This document shows, one piece after another, positions 9,872 to 18,834 of a DNA stretch of 64,000 bases (within the stretch, counting starts at the first letter, position 1; every line of letters starts with the position of its first letter). Under the pieces are notes generated by a model. It was not told the origin of the DNA. It searched no databases and saw only the letters and a list, made by a program, of their open reading frames with translations. A program made the translations under genes and the position numbers. Source of the stretch: Carideicomes alvinocaridis (GTDB taxonomy: Bacteria; Pseudomonadota; Alphaproteobacteria; Rhodobacterales; Rhodobacteraceae); NCBI GenBank assembly GCA_005473895.2, contig SRJI02000004.1, positions 62,001 to 126,000 of the forward strand, given 5' to 3'.

Positions 9872-10491
9872 TCGTCGATCCGCTGGTCCTGCTGGCCTTC
9901 GTGCCGGCCGCGCTGGCGCTCAACGTGACGCCGGGGGCGGACATGATGTTCTGCCTCGGGCAGGGCCTGCGTTCGGGCCCGCGGCAGGCGGTGGCCGCGG
10001 CGGCGGGCGTGGCCGCGGGGGGCTTCGTCCACGCGACGCTGGCCGGGCTGGGGCTGAGCGCCGTGATGGCCGCCTGGCCGCTGGCCTTCGACGTGGTGCG
10101 CTGGCTGGGCGTGGGCTACCTCCTGTGGCTGGCCGTGCAGGCGTTGCGGCAGGGCGGCGAGGGGCCAAAGGGCCGCGCCATGCCCGCGGGCCGGGCCTTC
10201 CGGCAGGGGATGGTGGTGAACCTCGCCAATCCCAAGGTGATCCTGTTCACGCTGGCCTTCATCCCGCAATTCGTCGACCCGTCGCGCGGCGCGGTGCTGG
10301 GGCAGTTCCTGCTGCTGGGCGCGGTGATCAGCGCGGGCGGCATGGCGGTGAATTCGGCCGTGGGGCTTTCGGCCGGGGGGCTGGGGAAGATGCTGGCCGG
10401 CGGGGGCCGCGCGGCGCGGGCGCTGTCCTGGCTGAGCGCGGGGATCTTCGGCGCGCTGGCCCTGCGGCTGGCGGTGATGGAACGGGCCTGA
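9868..10491 (+). CDS. LysE/RhtB family amino-acid exporter
   Basis: A 207-residue inner-membrane protein with about six hydrophobic helices. The LysE family motif is near the start (NVTPGADMMFCLGQGLRSG, about 20-38), and NLANPKVILFTLAF lies in the second half. Members export basic or neutral amino acids, homoserine or similar metabolites. The substrate cannot be assigned. The start is GTG at 9868, whose last bases overlap the TGA of the phosphoesterase gene, so translation is coupled. No ATG fits the beginning of the conserved domain. Confidence 0.9.
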   Translation: MIVDPLVLLAFVPAALALNVTPGADMMFCLGQGLRSGPRQAVAAAAGVAAGGFVHATLAGLGLSAVMAAWPLAFDVVRWLGVGYLLWLAVQALRQGGEGPKGRAMPAGRAFRQGMVVNLANPKVILFTLAFIPQFVDPSRGAVLGQFLLLGAVISAGGMAVNSAVGLSAGGLGKMLAGGGRAARALSWLSAGIFGALALRLAVMERA

Positions 10492-10539
10492 GCGGGCGGC
10501 GTTCCGCCTCCGAGGGCGCTTTGGAAAGGGCATGACACC

Positions 10540-11082
10540 ATGAGCAATCTGGACGAGAGCCGCGACTTCATCCCCGTGCGGATCGCCGTGCTGACCGTGT
10601 CGGACACGCGCACGCCCGAGGAGGACCGCTCCGGCAACCTGCTGGTCGAACGGATCGAGAGCGCGGGCCACAAGGTCCACGACCGTGCCCTGCTGCCCGA
10701 CGAACGCGACGAGATCGCGGGCCAGCTTGCCAAGTGGTGCGAGGATCCGCAGGTGGACGTGGTGATCTCCACCGGTGGCACCGGGCTGACCGGGCGCGAC
10801 GTGACCGTGGAGGCGCATCGCGACGTCTACGAGAAGGAGATCGACGCCTTCGGCACGATCTTCGCCGTGGTCTCCATGCAGAAGATCGGCACCTCCGCGG
10901 TGCAAAGCCGGGCGACCGGCGGGGTGGCGATGGGCACCTACCTGTTTGCGCTGCCGGGCAGCCCCTCGGCCTGCCGCGACGCCTGGGACGAGATCCTCGG
11001 CCCGCAGCTCGATTACCGCCACCGGCCCTGCAACTTCGTGGAGATCATGCCGCGCCTCGACGAGGCGGAGCGCCGCAAGTAG
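10540..11082 (+). CDS. moaB: Molybdenum cofactor biosynthesis protein B
   Basis: A 180-residue MoaB/MogA-type protein that binds molybdopterin and is implicated in adenylylation during molybdenum cofactor synthesis. The N-terminal AVLTVSDTRT, the pterin-loop STGGTGLTGRD (about 77-87) and LPGSPSACRDAW near the end are all present. Length is normal for the family. The start has AAAGGG ahead of it. Its last 70 bases overlap, on the opposite strand, the 3' end of the convergent DMT permease gene. Confidence 0.95.
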   Translation: MSNLDESRDFIPVRIAVLTVSDTRTPEEDRSGNLLVERIESAGHKVHDRALLPDERDEIAGQLAKWCEDPQVDVVISTGGTGLTGRDVTVEAHRDVYEKEIDAFGTIFAVVSMQKIGTSAVQSRATGGVAMGTYLFALPGSPSACRDAWDEILGPQLDYRHRPCNFVEIMPRLDEAERRK

Positions 11083-11966
11083 AGCCACGGCCGCCCGTCG
11101 ATCGCCGAGAGCCCCAGCCCGATCAGCGCCATCCCGGCAAGGTGGCGGGGCAGCAACACCTCGCCCAGCAGGCCCACCCCCAGCAGGATCGCCGCCACCG
11201 GGACGAGGAAGGTGACGAGCGACAGGTTGGTGGCCCCCGCCGAGGTGAGCAGGCGGAAATAGAGCAGGTAGGCCACCGCCGTCGACAGCACCGCGAGGCC
11301 CAGCAGCGCGGCCAGGACCGGCAGCGACGGCATCGGCAGGGTCCAGGGCCGGTCCACCACCATCAGCACGGGCAGGAGCAGCAGGCTCGACGCCGTGACC
11401 TGCCCCGTGGCGGTCACCACCGGCGCCACGCCCATCGCGCGGAACCGCCGGCCCCAGAGGCTGGCCAGCGCATAGCTCATCGCGGCGCCCAGGCAGGCAA
11501 GCTGCGCGGGCAGGAGGGAGGTGCTCCCGGCCCCCGCCGCGCCGCCCATCATCACCGCCACCCCGGCGAGGCCCGCGACCACCCCCGCGAGGCGCGGCAC
11601 CGTGAGCCGCTCGTCCCGGGTCAGCAGGTGGGCGAAGACCACGGTGAAAAGCGGCGTCGCGGCGTTGAGGATGGAGGCCGCGCCGGAGGCGAGCTGCGTC
11701 TGCCCCCAGACGATCAGCGAGAAGGGCACCGCGTTGTTGGCAAAGCCCATCACCAGGAAGGCGCCCAAGATCTTCGGATCGCGCGGCATCCGCTGGCCCA
11801 TCAGCGGCAGCGCGGCGTTCAGCAGCAGCGCCGCGATGGCCACCCGGGCGACCACGACGGTGAAGACCGGCAGCGCCACCACCGCCACCGCGTTGAAGAA
11901 GAACGACCCGCCCCAGAGCAGTGACAGCAGGCAAAGCCGCATCCAGTCTCCCGCATTCATGCTCAT
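11013..11966 (-). CDS. DMT superfamily (EamA) permease
   Basis: A 317-residue inner-membrane protein with two EamA repeats of about five helices each. The first begins LLSLLWGGSFFFNAVA, and the second covers roughly residues 150-280. Members export amino acids, nucleosides or other metabolites, and no substrate can be given. The last 25 or so residues are basic, not hydrophobic, and are encoded antisense to the moaB 3' end. Two ATGs (11966 and 11960) are possible. The first has AAGGGG eight bases upstream. It is divergent from the RND operon across a 259-base gap in which I see no gene. Confidence 0.88.
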   Translation of the reverse strand: MSMNAGDWMRLCLLSLLWGGSFFFNAVAVVALPVFTVVVARVAIAALLLNAALPLMGQRMPRDPKILGAFLVMGFANNAVPFSLIVWGQTQLASGAASILNAATPLFTVVFAHLLTRDERLTVPRLAGVVAGLAGVAVMMGGAAGAGSTSLLPAQLACLGAAMSYALASLWGRRFRAMGVAPVVTATGQVTASSLLLLPVLMVVDRPWTLPMPSLPVLAALLGLAVLSTAVAYLLYFRLLTSAGATNLSLVTFLVPVAAILLGVGLLGEVLLPRHLAGMALIGLGLSAIDGRPWLYLRRSASSRRGMISTKLQGRWR

Positions 11967-12225
11967 GCCTGCATCCCCTTGCCTCTGTCCCTGGCGGTGT
12001 CGCTGATCATCTGGCCCATACCGCCGCCGGGGGCGACCCGGAAATTGCGCCTTTGCCGCGCGGCCCGGCGCATGTCCCGCGGGGGATGCACTTTTCCTTG
12101 AGGATCCGGGATTTATTTCGACGGAAGGGCAGGGCCCCCGCGTATGATGGGGAAGTCCTGCACGCCAGCCAGGCCGACACCACGACCCAGCCCCTCTGCC
12201 GGGGCGCCTTCGGGATGCGAGCGAC

Positions 12226-13743
12226 ATGCGTTTTCTCCGCCAGAGCCTCACCGGGCTTTTCCTTCTTTCCCTGACGCTGGGGCTGCTGGTCTACGCTGGC
12301 TATCTGGTCGTCTCCGCGGTCGAGACCCGGATGAACCAGGAACCCCGGATGCCGCGCGCGCAGGAACGGGTCTTTGCCGTGAACACCGTCGCGGCGGGGG
12401 CGGCATCGGTCCGGCCCGTGCTGAAAGCCTTCGGCGAAGTGCAGAGCCGGCGGTCGCTGGAGATCCGGGCCAGTGCCGGCGGGCGTGTCGTGGAACTGGC
12501 GGACAGCTTCGAGGACGGCGGCGAGGTCGAGGCCGGGCAGCTCCTCGCTCGGATCGACCCGGCGGAGGCGGAGACCGCGCTGGAACGCGCCCGCGCGGAT
12601 CTGCAGGATGCCGAGGCGGAGCTGGAGGATGCCAGGCGTGCGCGCGACCTGGCCCAGGACGACCTGGAGGCAGCGAGCGAGCAGGCCGAGCTGCGAGAGC
12701 GCGCCTACCAGCGCCAGAGCGACCTGCAGGAGCGCGGCGTGGGCACGGCGGCCACGGTGGAAGAGGCAGAGCTTGCCGCCTCCTCCTCGCGGCAGGCCGT
12801 GGTCTCGCGCCGGCAGTCGCTGGCGCAGGCGGAGGCGCGGATCTCGCTGGCGGAAACCGCCCTGTCCCGCGCCCGGCTGGCCCTGAGCGAGGCCGAGCGG
12901 CAGGTCGAGGAGACGGAGATCCGCGCGGGCTTTGCCGGGACGCTCAGCGACGTGACCCTCGTCGAGGGCGGGCTGGTGAACGAGAACGAGCAGCTGGCCC
13001 AGCTGGTGGACGGCGACGCGCTGGAGGTGCGGTTCCGCGTCTCCACCGCGCAATATGCCCGGCTGCTGGACGACGAGGGCGATCTGCGGGCCGCCCCGGT
13101 GACCGTGCGGCTGGACCTTTACGGCACGGACCTGGTGGCGACGGGCACGATCCGCCGCGCCTCGGCCGCGGTCGAGGCCGGTCAGACCGGGCGGCTGATC
13201 TTCGCGCGGCTGGACGAGGCGCGCGGCCTCAAGCCGGGCGATTTCGTCACCGTCGAGGCGGAGGAGCCGCGGCTCGACGATGTCGTCCGCCTGCCGGCCA
13301 CGGCACTCGACGCCGCGGGCCGGGTGCTGGTGCTGGACGCGGAGTCGCGCCTGCGCGAGGTGCCGGTCGAGCTGCTGCGCCGGCAGGGCGACGACATCCT
13401 GGTCTCTGCCGAGGGCGTGGCCGGAGAGCAGGTGGTCGCACAGCGCACGCCGCTCCTGGGCGCGGGGATCAAGGTGCGGCCGGTGCAATCCGACAGCGAC
13501 AGTGACAGCGACGGGGCCGAGACGGCCTCGGCCGCCGGTCCCGAAGCAGGCAGTACCGCATCGGCCGACGCGACGGGCGCGATGGTCCAGCTGTCGGAGG
13601 ACCGGCGCGCCCGGCTGGTGGCCTACGTGCAGGGCAATGACCGCATCCCGGACGAGGCCAAGGAGCGCATCATCGGCGCGCTCAACGAACCCGAAGTGCC
13701 CGAGCACATGGTGCAGCGCATCGAATCCCGGATGGGGGGCTGA
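12226..13743 (+). CDS. RND efflux periplasmic adaptor (membrane fusion protein)
   Basis: A 505-residue adaptor linking an RND pump to an outer-membrane channel. Residues 7-30 form an N-terminal membrane anchor or signal. A lipoyl half-motif lies near 75-110, followed by a long coiled-coil hairpin (about 115-235, with repeated ALERARADLQDAEAELEDA-type heptads). The second lipoyl half and beta-barrel domain (about 235-410) come next. Then comes an unusual C-terminal extension: a Ser-Asp run (QSDSDSDSDG), an Ala/Ser linker and a charged helical end. It lies three bases before the permease gene. No outer-membrane factor gene is in the window. Confidence 0.92.
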   Translation: MRFLRQSLTGLFLLSLTLGLLVYAGYLVVSAVETRMNQEPRMPRAQERVFAVNTVAAGAASVRPVLKAFGEVQSRRSLEIRASAGGRVVELADSFEDGGEVEAGQLLARIDPAEAETALERARADLQDAEAELEDARRARDLAQDDLEAASEQAELRERAYQRQSDLQERGVGTAATVEEAELAASSSRQAVVSRRQSLAQAEARISLAETALSRARLALSEAERQVEETEIRAGFAGTLSDVTLVEGGLVNENEQLAQLVDGDALEVRFRVSTAQYARLLDDEGDLRAAPVTVRLDLYGTDLVATGTIRRASAAVEAGQTGRLIFARLDEARGLKPGDFVTVEAEEPRLDDVVRLPATALDAAGRVLVLDAESRLREVPVELLRRQGDDILVSAEGVAGEQVVAQRTPLLGAGIKVRPVQSDSDSDSDGAETASAAGPEAGSTASADATGAMVQLSEDRRARLVAYVQGNDRIPDEAKERIIGALNEPEVPEHMVQRIESRMGG

Positions 13744-13746
13744 TCC

Positions 13747-16700
13747 ATGGCGCGCAACCTTCCCCCGCGGGCCGGCGGGCTGCTGTCCTATTTCACCCGC
13801 CACCGGACGCTGGCCAACCTGCTGCTGGTGCTGCTGATCGCCGCCGGCCTGCTGGCGACGCCCCGGATGCGGGCGCAGTTCTTTCCCGACGTGGTGGTGG
13901 ACGAGATCGACGTCTCCGTCACCTGGGAGGGGGCGGGCGCCGAGGACGTGGATTCCGCCATCGTCCAGCTGCTGGAGCCGGTGTTGCTGGCGGTGGACGG
14001 GGTGGCGGAGACCTCCTCGCGCTCCAGCGAGGGGCGCGCCTCCATCGAGGTGGAATTCGAGCCGGACTGGGACATGTCCCAGGCGGCGGACGACGTGCGC
14101 AACGCGGTGGACGGCGTCAACAACCTGCCCGAAGGTGCCGACGACCCAGTGATCCGGCGCGGTGGCTGGTGGGACCAGGTGACCGACGTGATCATCTCCG
14201 GGCCGGTGGGAACCGAGCAGTTGGCCGGCTTTGCCGATGAGCTTGTCAGCAGGCTCTTTGCCGAAGGCGTGACGGCGACGACGATCCGCGGCGTCGCGGC
14301 GCCCGAGACCGTGATCGAGGTGCCGGGCCGCAACCTGGTGGCCTTTGACGTCACGATGGCCGAGATCGCCGAGGCGGTGGCGGCCGAGGTCGACACCTCG
14401 CCCGCGGGGGACGTGGCCGGCGCGAATGCCAGGGTGCGCACCGGCGTGGAGAAGCGCGACGCCGACCAGATCCGCGCCATCGTCCTGCGCTCCGCCCCCG
14501 ACGGCACCAACCTGACAGTGGGCGACGTGGCCGATGTGCGGGTGGAGGGCGTGACCCGCGAACGCGGTTATTTCGTGGGCGAAAATCCCGCCATCTCGGT
14601 CCGGGTCGACCGCTCTGCCCGGGGCGACGCGATCGCCATCCAGCACAGCGTGGAAGAGGTGGCGGCCCGGCTCGAGGCGACTCTGCCCGAGGGGACCAGC
14701 ATCGACCTGATCCGCACCCGCGCCGAAGAGATCAGCGACCGGCTCGACATCCTGCTCGAGAACGGCGCGATGGGGCTCGGGCTGGTCCTGCTGCTGCTGT
14801 TCCTGTTTCTCAACGTGCGCATCGCCTTCTGGGTGGCGGCGGGGATCCCGGTGGCGATGCTGGCGGCCATCGCGCTGATGTACGTGGCGGGGATCACCTT
14901 CAACATGATCTCGCTCTTCGCGCTGATCATCACGCTGGGGATCGTGGTGGACGACGCCATCGTCGTGGCCGAACACGCCGATTACCGCGCCCGCCAGGGC
15001 GAGCCCCCCGTCGTCGCCGCCGAAACCGCGGCGCGGCGCATGGCGCTGCCGGTCTTCTCCGCCACGCTGACCACCGTCCTGGCCTTCTTCGCGCTGACCT
15101 CGATCGGCGGCCGCTTCGGCGAGATGATCGCGGACATTCCCTTTACCGTGATCGTCGTGCTGCTCGCCTCGCTGGCGGAATGTTTCCTGATCCTGCCCAA
15201 CCACATGAGCCACGCCCTGGCCCATGCCGGCCGCGAGCATTGGTACGACTGGCCCAGCCGGATGGTGAACCGGGGCTTCGTCTGGCTGCGCGAACACCTG
15301 TTCCGGCCCTTCATCTGGCTGGTGGTGCGGGCGCGCTACGTGGTGCTGGCCGGCGCCGTTGTGCTGCTGGCAGGGCAGGCGGCGGTGCTGATCCGGGGCG
15401 ACGTGCCCTGGCGCTTCTTCAGCTCGCCCGAGGATTCGTCGGTCACCGGCAATTTCATGATGACCGCCAGCGCGACCCGCGCCGACACGATGGAGATGCT
15501 GCACGAGATGCAGCGGGCGGTGGACGAGGTGGGCGCCGCCTACGAGGCGGAATACGGGGTGAACCCGATCAGCTACGTGATCGCCGAGATCGGCGGCAAT
15601 GCCGGGCGCAGCCTGGAGGGCGCGGAGAACCGCGAGCCCGAGCAGCTGGGCGGCATCACCGTGGAGCTGATCGACCCGGACCGGCGGCCCTATTCCAGCT
15701 TTGCCTTCGTCGCTAAGCTGCAGGAGGCGATCGTCAACCACCCGCTGGCCGAGGAGGTGAGCTTTCGCGGCTGGCGCTCGGGACCCGGCGGCGACGGGCT
15801 GGACGTGGAATTCTCCGGCGCCGATGCCGCGACCCTCAAGGGCGCGGCGGAGGATCTGAAGGACGCTCTCGCCCGCTTCCCCGAGGTCTCGGGCGTGGAG
15901 GACAGCCTCGCCTACGACAAGGAAGAGCTGATCCTCCAGCTGACCCCGCAGGGCGCGGCGCTCGGGTTTGACATCGGCGGGCTGGGGCGGGACCTGCGCA
16001 ACCGGTTGAACGGGATCGAGGCGGCGACCTTCCCCGTCGGCCCGCGCAGCGCCGCCATCCGGGTGGAGCTGCCGGAAGAAGAGCTGACCGCGGATTTCCT
16101 CGAACGCACGCAGATGCGCACGCCGGACGGCACCTACGTGCCCCTGGCCGACATCGTCAGCGTCACCCGGCAGACCGGCTTTTCCACCGTGCGGCGGGAG
16201 AACGGGCTGCGCGTCATCTCGGTTCTCGGCGATATCTCGGACGACGACCCGGCGCGTGCCGCCGAGGTTCAGCGCGCGCTGGAGGAAGAGATCCTGCCGG
16301 CCATCGCCTCGGAGCGGCAGGTGGATTTCCGCATGTCGGGCATGGCGGAGCAAGAGCAGGACTTTCTCGACGACGCGATGACGGGGCTCGTTCTGTGCCT
16401 GCTGGGGATCTACCTGGTGCTGGCCTGGGTGTTCGAAAGCTGGACCCGGCCGCTGGTCGTCATGTCGGTCATTCCCTTCGGGCTGGTCGGCGCGCTCTGG
16501 GGGCACAATCACTGGGACGTGCCGCTGTCGATGTTCTCCATCGTGGGGCTGCTGGGCATGACCGGGATCATCATCAACGATTCCATCGTTCTGGTGACCA
16601 CGGTGGACGAATATGCCCGCGAGCGGGGGCTCTTCCCCTCGATCGTGGACGGCGCGGCGAACCGGCTGCGGCCCGTGCTGCTGACCACGCTGACCACGGT

Positions 16701-17139
16701 GCTGGGTCTCGCGCCGCTGCTCTACGAAAGCTCGACCCAGGCGCAGTTCCTCAAGCCCACGGTGATCACTCTGGTCTACGGGCTGGGCTTCGGCATGGTG
16801 CTGGTGCTGCTGGTGGTGCCGGCGCTGATGGCCGCGCAGCAGGACGTGGCGCGCCAGTTCCAGGCCCTGCGCAGGGCGCTGCGCTTCCGGGTCGGGCGGC
16901 TGCGCTGGGCGGCCCTGGGTGGGGTGGCGCTGATGCTGGGCTGGCTCGCGCTGACCATGGGCTGGACGCTGGCCACCGGGGCGCTGCCGGGACCGCTTGC
17001 GGCGCTGGTGCCCGATGCGGCGGCGCTGCCGGTGGCGACGGGCCTGTTCCTGGCCGGGATGCTGGGTGTCGTGCTGCTGGCCTACCTGGCCGGCGCGCTG
17101 GCGCTATGGCTCTCGCGGCGGCGGCAGGCGGCGGGCTAG
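13747..17139 (+). CDS. RND efflux pump permease
   Basis: Inner-membrane proton-driven pump of 1130 residues, the usual length plus about 70. It has the two large periplasmic loops and the TM4 proton-relay pair in GIVVDDAIVV. In the TM10 region the AcrB lysine position reads asparagine (IINDSIVL), as in several proteobacterial RND groups. After the twelfth helix there are two further hydrophobic segments (about 1055-1080 and 1095-1120), ending LWLSRRRQAAG. The cargo is not predictable. It is co-transcribed with the adaptor. Confidence 0.95.
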   Translation: MARNLPPRAGGLLSYFTRHRTLANLLLVLLIAAGLLATPRMRAQFFPDVVVDEIDVSVTWEGAGAEDVDSAIVQLLEPVLLAVDGVAETSSRSSEGRASIEVEFEPDWDMSQAADDVRNAVDGVNNLPEGADDPVIRRGGWWDQVTDVIISGPVGTEQLAGFADELVSRLFAEGVTATTIRGVAAPETVIEVPGRNLVAFDVTMAEIAEAVAAEVDTSPAGDVAGANARVRTGVEKRDADQIRAIVLRSAPDGTNLTVGDVADVRVEGVTRERGYFVGENPAISVRVDRSARGDAIAIQHSVEEVAARLEATLPEGTSIDLIRTRAEEISDRLDILLENGAMGLGLVLLLLFLFLNVRIAFWVAAGIPVAMLAAIALMYVAGITFNMISLFALIITLGIVVDDAIVVAEHADYRARQGEPPVVAAETAARRMALPVFSATLTTVLAFFALTSIGGRFGEMIADIPFTVIVVLLASLAECFLILPNHMSHALAHAGREHWYDWPSRMVNRGFVWLREHLFRPFIWLVVRARYVVLAGAVVLLAGQAAVLIRGDVPWRFFSSPEDSSVTGNFMMTASATRADTMEMLHEMQRAVDEVGAAYEAEYGVNPISYVIAEIGGNAGRSLEGAENREPEQLGGITVELIDPDRRPYSSFAFVAKLQEAIVNHPLAEEVSFRGWRSGPGGDGLDVEFSGADAATLKGAAEDLKDALARFPEVSGVEDSLAYDKEELILQLTPQGAALGFDIGGLGRDLRNRLNGIEAATFPVGPRSAAIRVELPEEELTADFLERTQMRTPDGTYVPLADIVSVTRQTGFSTVRRENGLRVISVLGDISDDDPARAAEVQRALEEEILPAIASERQVDFRMSGMAEQEQDFLDDAMTGLVLCLLGIYLVLAWVFESWTRPLVVMSVIPFGLVGALWGHNHWDVPLSMFSIVGLLGMTGIIINDSIVLVTTVDEYARERGLFPSIVDGAANRLRPVLLTTLTTVLGLAPLLYESSTQAQFLKPTVITLVYGLGFGMVLVLLVVPALMAAQQDVARQFQALRRALRFRVGRLRWAALGGVALMLGWLALTMGWTLATGALPGPLAALVPDAAALPVATGLFLAGMLGVVLLAYLAGALALWLSRRRQAAG

Positions 17140-17148
17140 CGGGGGAGG

Positions 17149-18009
17149 TCAGGGTGCGGCGCAGCCCCGGATGTCAACCGCGTGGGCGCTTCCCAGCACG
17201 GTGATCCGCAGCGCGTCGCGGTCGAGCGCCATGGACCGGCCCTCCACGTGCTGCATCCGGGTCTCGATCCGGAGCGTGCCGCCCTCGCGGCGCGTCTCGG
17301 CCTCGGCCACCCAGATGAGCGGGTTGCCGGTCTCGATCACCGCGTATTCATTGCCGCCCGCCGGGGGCATCCGCAGCTCGGCCGACAGGTGAAGACCGTC
17401 GCGTTCGGGGCGGAAGCGGCAGGTGGCGCTTTGCACCTGCGCCTCGGCCGCGGTGAAGGGCCGATCGGCGAGCGCGGCGGCAATGCGGGGATCGGGCTGG
17501 CTGCCGCCCACGGGCAGCGCGGCGTCGAATTGCAGCGTCTCGGGCACGCAGATGTCCTTGCAGACGCCGATATCCACCTCGCCGCGCAGCTGGAGCGGCC
17601 CGGCGCCGCGGGGCGTGGCCACCACCGGCAGCACGACTTCCTGCGCATAGCCGATCGAGGTCATCCCGTTCTGGTCGAAGACCTTCGGGCGGGGCCAGTT
17701 GACCTCCACCGCGGCGATGTTGCGCGAGCCGGACCAGTCGAAATCCGGCGGGATGCCGGCATCGCCGGGGGCGCGCCAATAGGTCTTCCAGCCGGGTTCC
17801 AGCCGCAGGCGCAGGCCGGCGACGTGGCGGCCGTCGGCAAGGCGCCAGCCGGGCAACACGTCGAGCCGCACCAGCCCCTCGTCGATCTGCTGGTCCAGCG
17901 CGGCAACGTCCTGCGTCCCGCTTTCCGCTCCGGCAGGGACCGAGAGGGCGGCGAGCCCGGCAAGGCCGAGCGACAGGCACCGGGCCAGGAAGGTGCTGCA
18001 GTGTTTCAT
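17149..18009 (-). CDS. Periplasmic protein with DsbD N-terminal-like domain
   Basis: A 286-residue exported protein with a signal peptide ending near PAGAES (24-30). The region around residues 50-170 resembles the N-terminal domain of the DsbD thiol-disulfide interchange protein, with WKTYWRAPGDAG and a GVCKDICVP site giving a C150-x3-C154 cysteine pair. There are no membrane helices, so it lacks the electron-transfer part of DsbD. It probably handles thiols in the periplasm, but partner and substrate are unknown. It is divergent from yqgE across 158 bases. Confidence 0.82.
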   Translation of the reverse strand: MKHCSTFLARCLSLGLAGLAALSVPAGAESGTQDVAALDQQIDEGLVRLDVLPGWRLADGRHVAGLRLRLEPGWKTYWRAPGDAGIPPDFDWSGSRNIAAVEVNWPRPKVFDQNGMTSIGYAQEVVLPVVATPRGAGPLQLRGEVDIGVCKDICVPETLQFDAALPVGGSQPDPRIAAALADRPFTAAEAQVQSATCRFRPERDGLHLSAELRMPPAGGNEYAVIETGNPLIWVAEAETRREGGTLRIETRMQHVEGRSMALDRDALRITVLGSAHAVDIRGCAAP

Positions 18010-18167
18010 CTTGCCGGGATGAGCCAGATCGCGCTGAAATCCAACTCACTTTAAGGCGAGCCGGGGGCGGTGACCGGCCGCCAGGCGGGCCGGCCGCCCT
18101 TGCCCTCGGGCAGCTGCAAAGCCATGTTGAGGGGTGCAATGCGGCACCCGATGGAGCGCCAGACCCG

Positions 18168-18767
18168 ATGACGAGCCCTGAAACGGACGATCCGATCGAC
18201 GAGGAACCGGAGATCGACCTGACCGGACATATCCTGATCGCGATGCCCGGCATGGGCGATCCGCGTTTCGATCACTCGGTGATCTTCATCTGTGCCCATT
18301 CCACCGACGGCGCCATGGGCATCGTGGTCAACAAGCCGACCGACGACCTGGTGCTGGGCGACCTGCTGGATCAGCTCGAGATCGAGCAGACCGAGGACAC
18401 GCCGCGCATGAAGGTGCATTTCGGCGGCCCGGTGGAGCACGGGCGCGGCTTCGTGCTGCACAGCCCGGATTATGCCTCCGACATCTCGACCATGCTGGTG
18501 GGTGCCGAGTTCGCCATGACCGCGACGCTCGACATCCTCGAGGCCCTGTCGCGGGGCGAGGGGCCGGGCCGCGCGATCCTGGCCCTGGGCTATGCCGGGT
18601 GGGGGCCGGGGCAGCTCGAGGCGGAGCTGGCCGAGAATGGCTGGCTCACCTGCCGCGCCGACCCGGACCTGATCTTTGCCGCCAACAACCGCGACAAGTG
18701 GCGCCAGGCGCTCAAGGCGATGGGGGTCGAGGCGCTGGCCCTGTCGTCGAGCGCCGGCCGGGCCTGA
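18168..18767 (+). CDS. YqgE/AlgH family protein (UPF0301)
   Basis: A 199-residue protein of a widely conserved family with no settled biochemical role. Conserved features are GHILIAMPGMGDPRFDHSV (about 20-38), GIVVNKP (51-57), the FGGPV turn (85-89) and AGWGPGQLEAEL near residue 145. The acidic N-terminus up to residue 18 is variable in the family. It starts with ATG at 18168. The GMC oxidoreductase follows 67 bases downstream with its own ribosome site, so the two may share a transcript. Confidence 0.93.
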   Translation: MTSPETDDPIDEEPEIDLTGHILIAMPGMGDPRFDHSVIFICAHSTDGAMGIVVNKPTDDLVLGDLLDQLEIEQTEDTPRMKVHFGGPVEHGRGFVLHSPDYASDISTMLVGAEFAMTATLDILEALSRGEGPGRAILALGYAGWGPGQLEAELAENGWLTCRADPDLIFAANNRDKWRQALKAMGVEALALSSSAGRA

Positions 18768-18834
18768 CCCGTCCCCGCGTCACGGGTTGCGCCCCGCGGT
18801 GCCTTCCGGCTCTATGCGGGGTGGGGAGGTTGCC

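Noticed and set aside
12007-16512. A 1501-codon open frame on the minus strand, antisense to the RND genes
   Set aside because: High GC makes long stop-free antisense frames. The translation is low-complexity and Arg/His/Gly-rich, and the plus-strand genes are clearly real.
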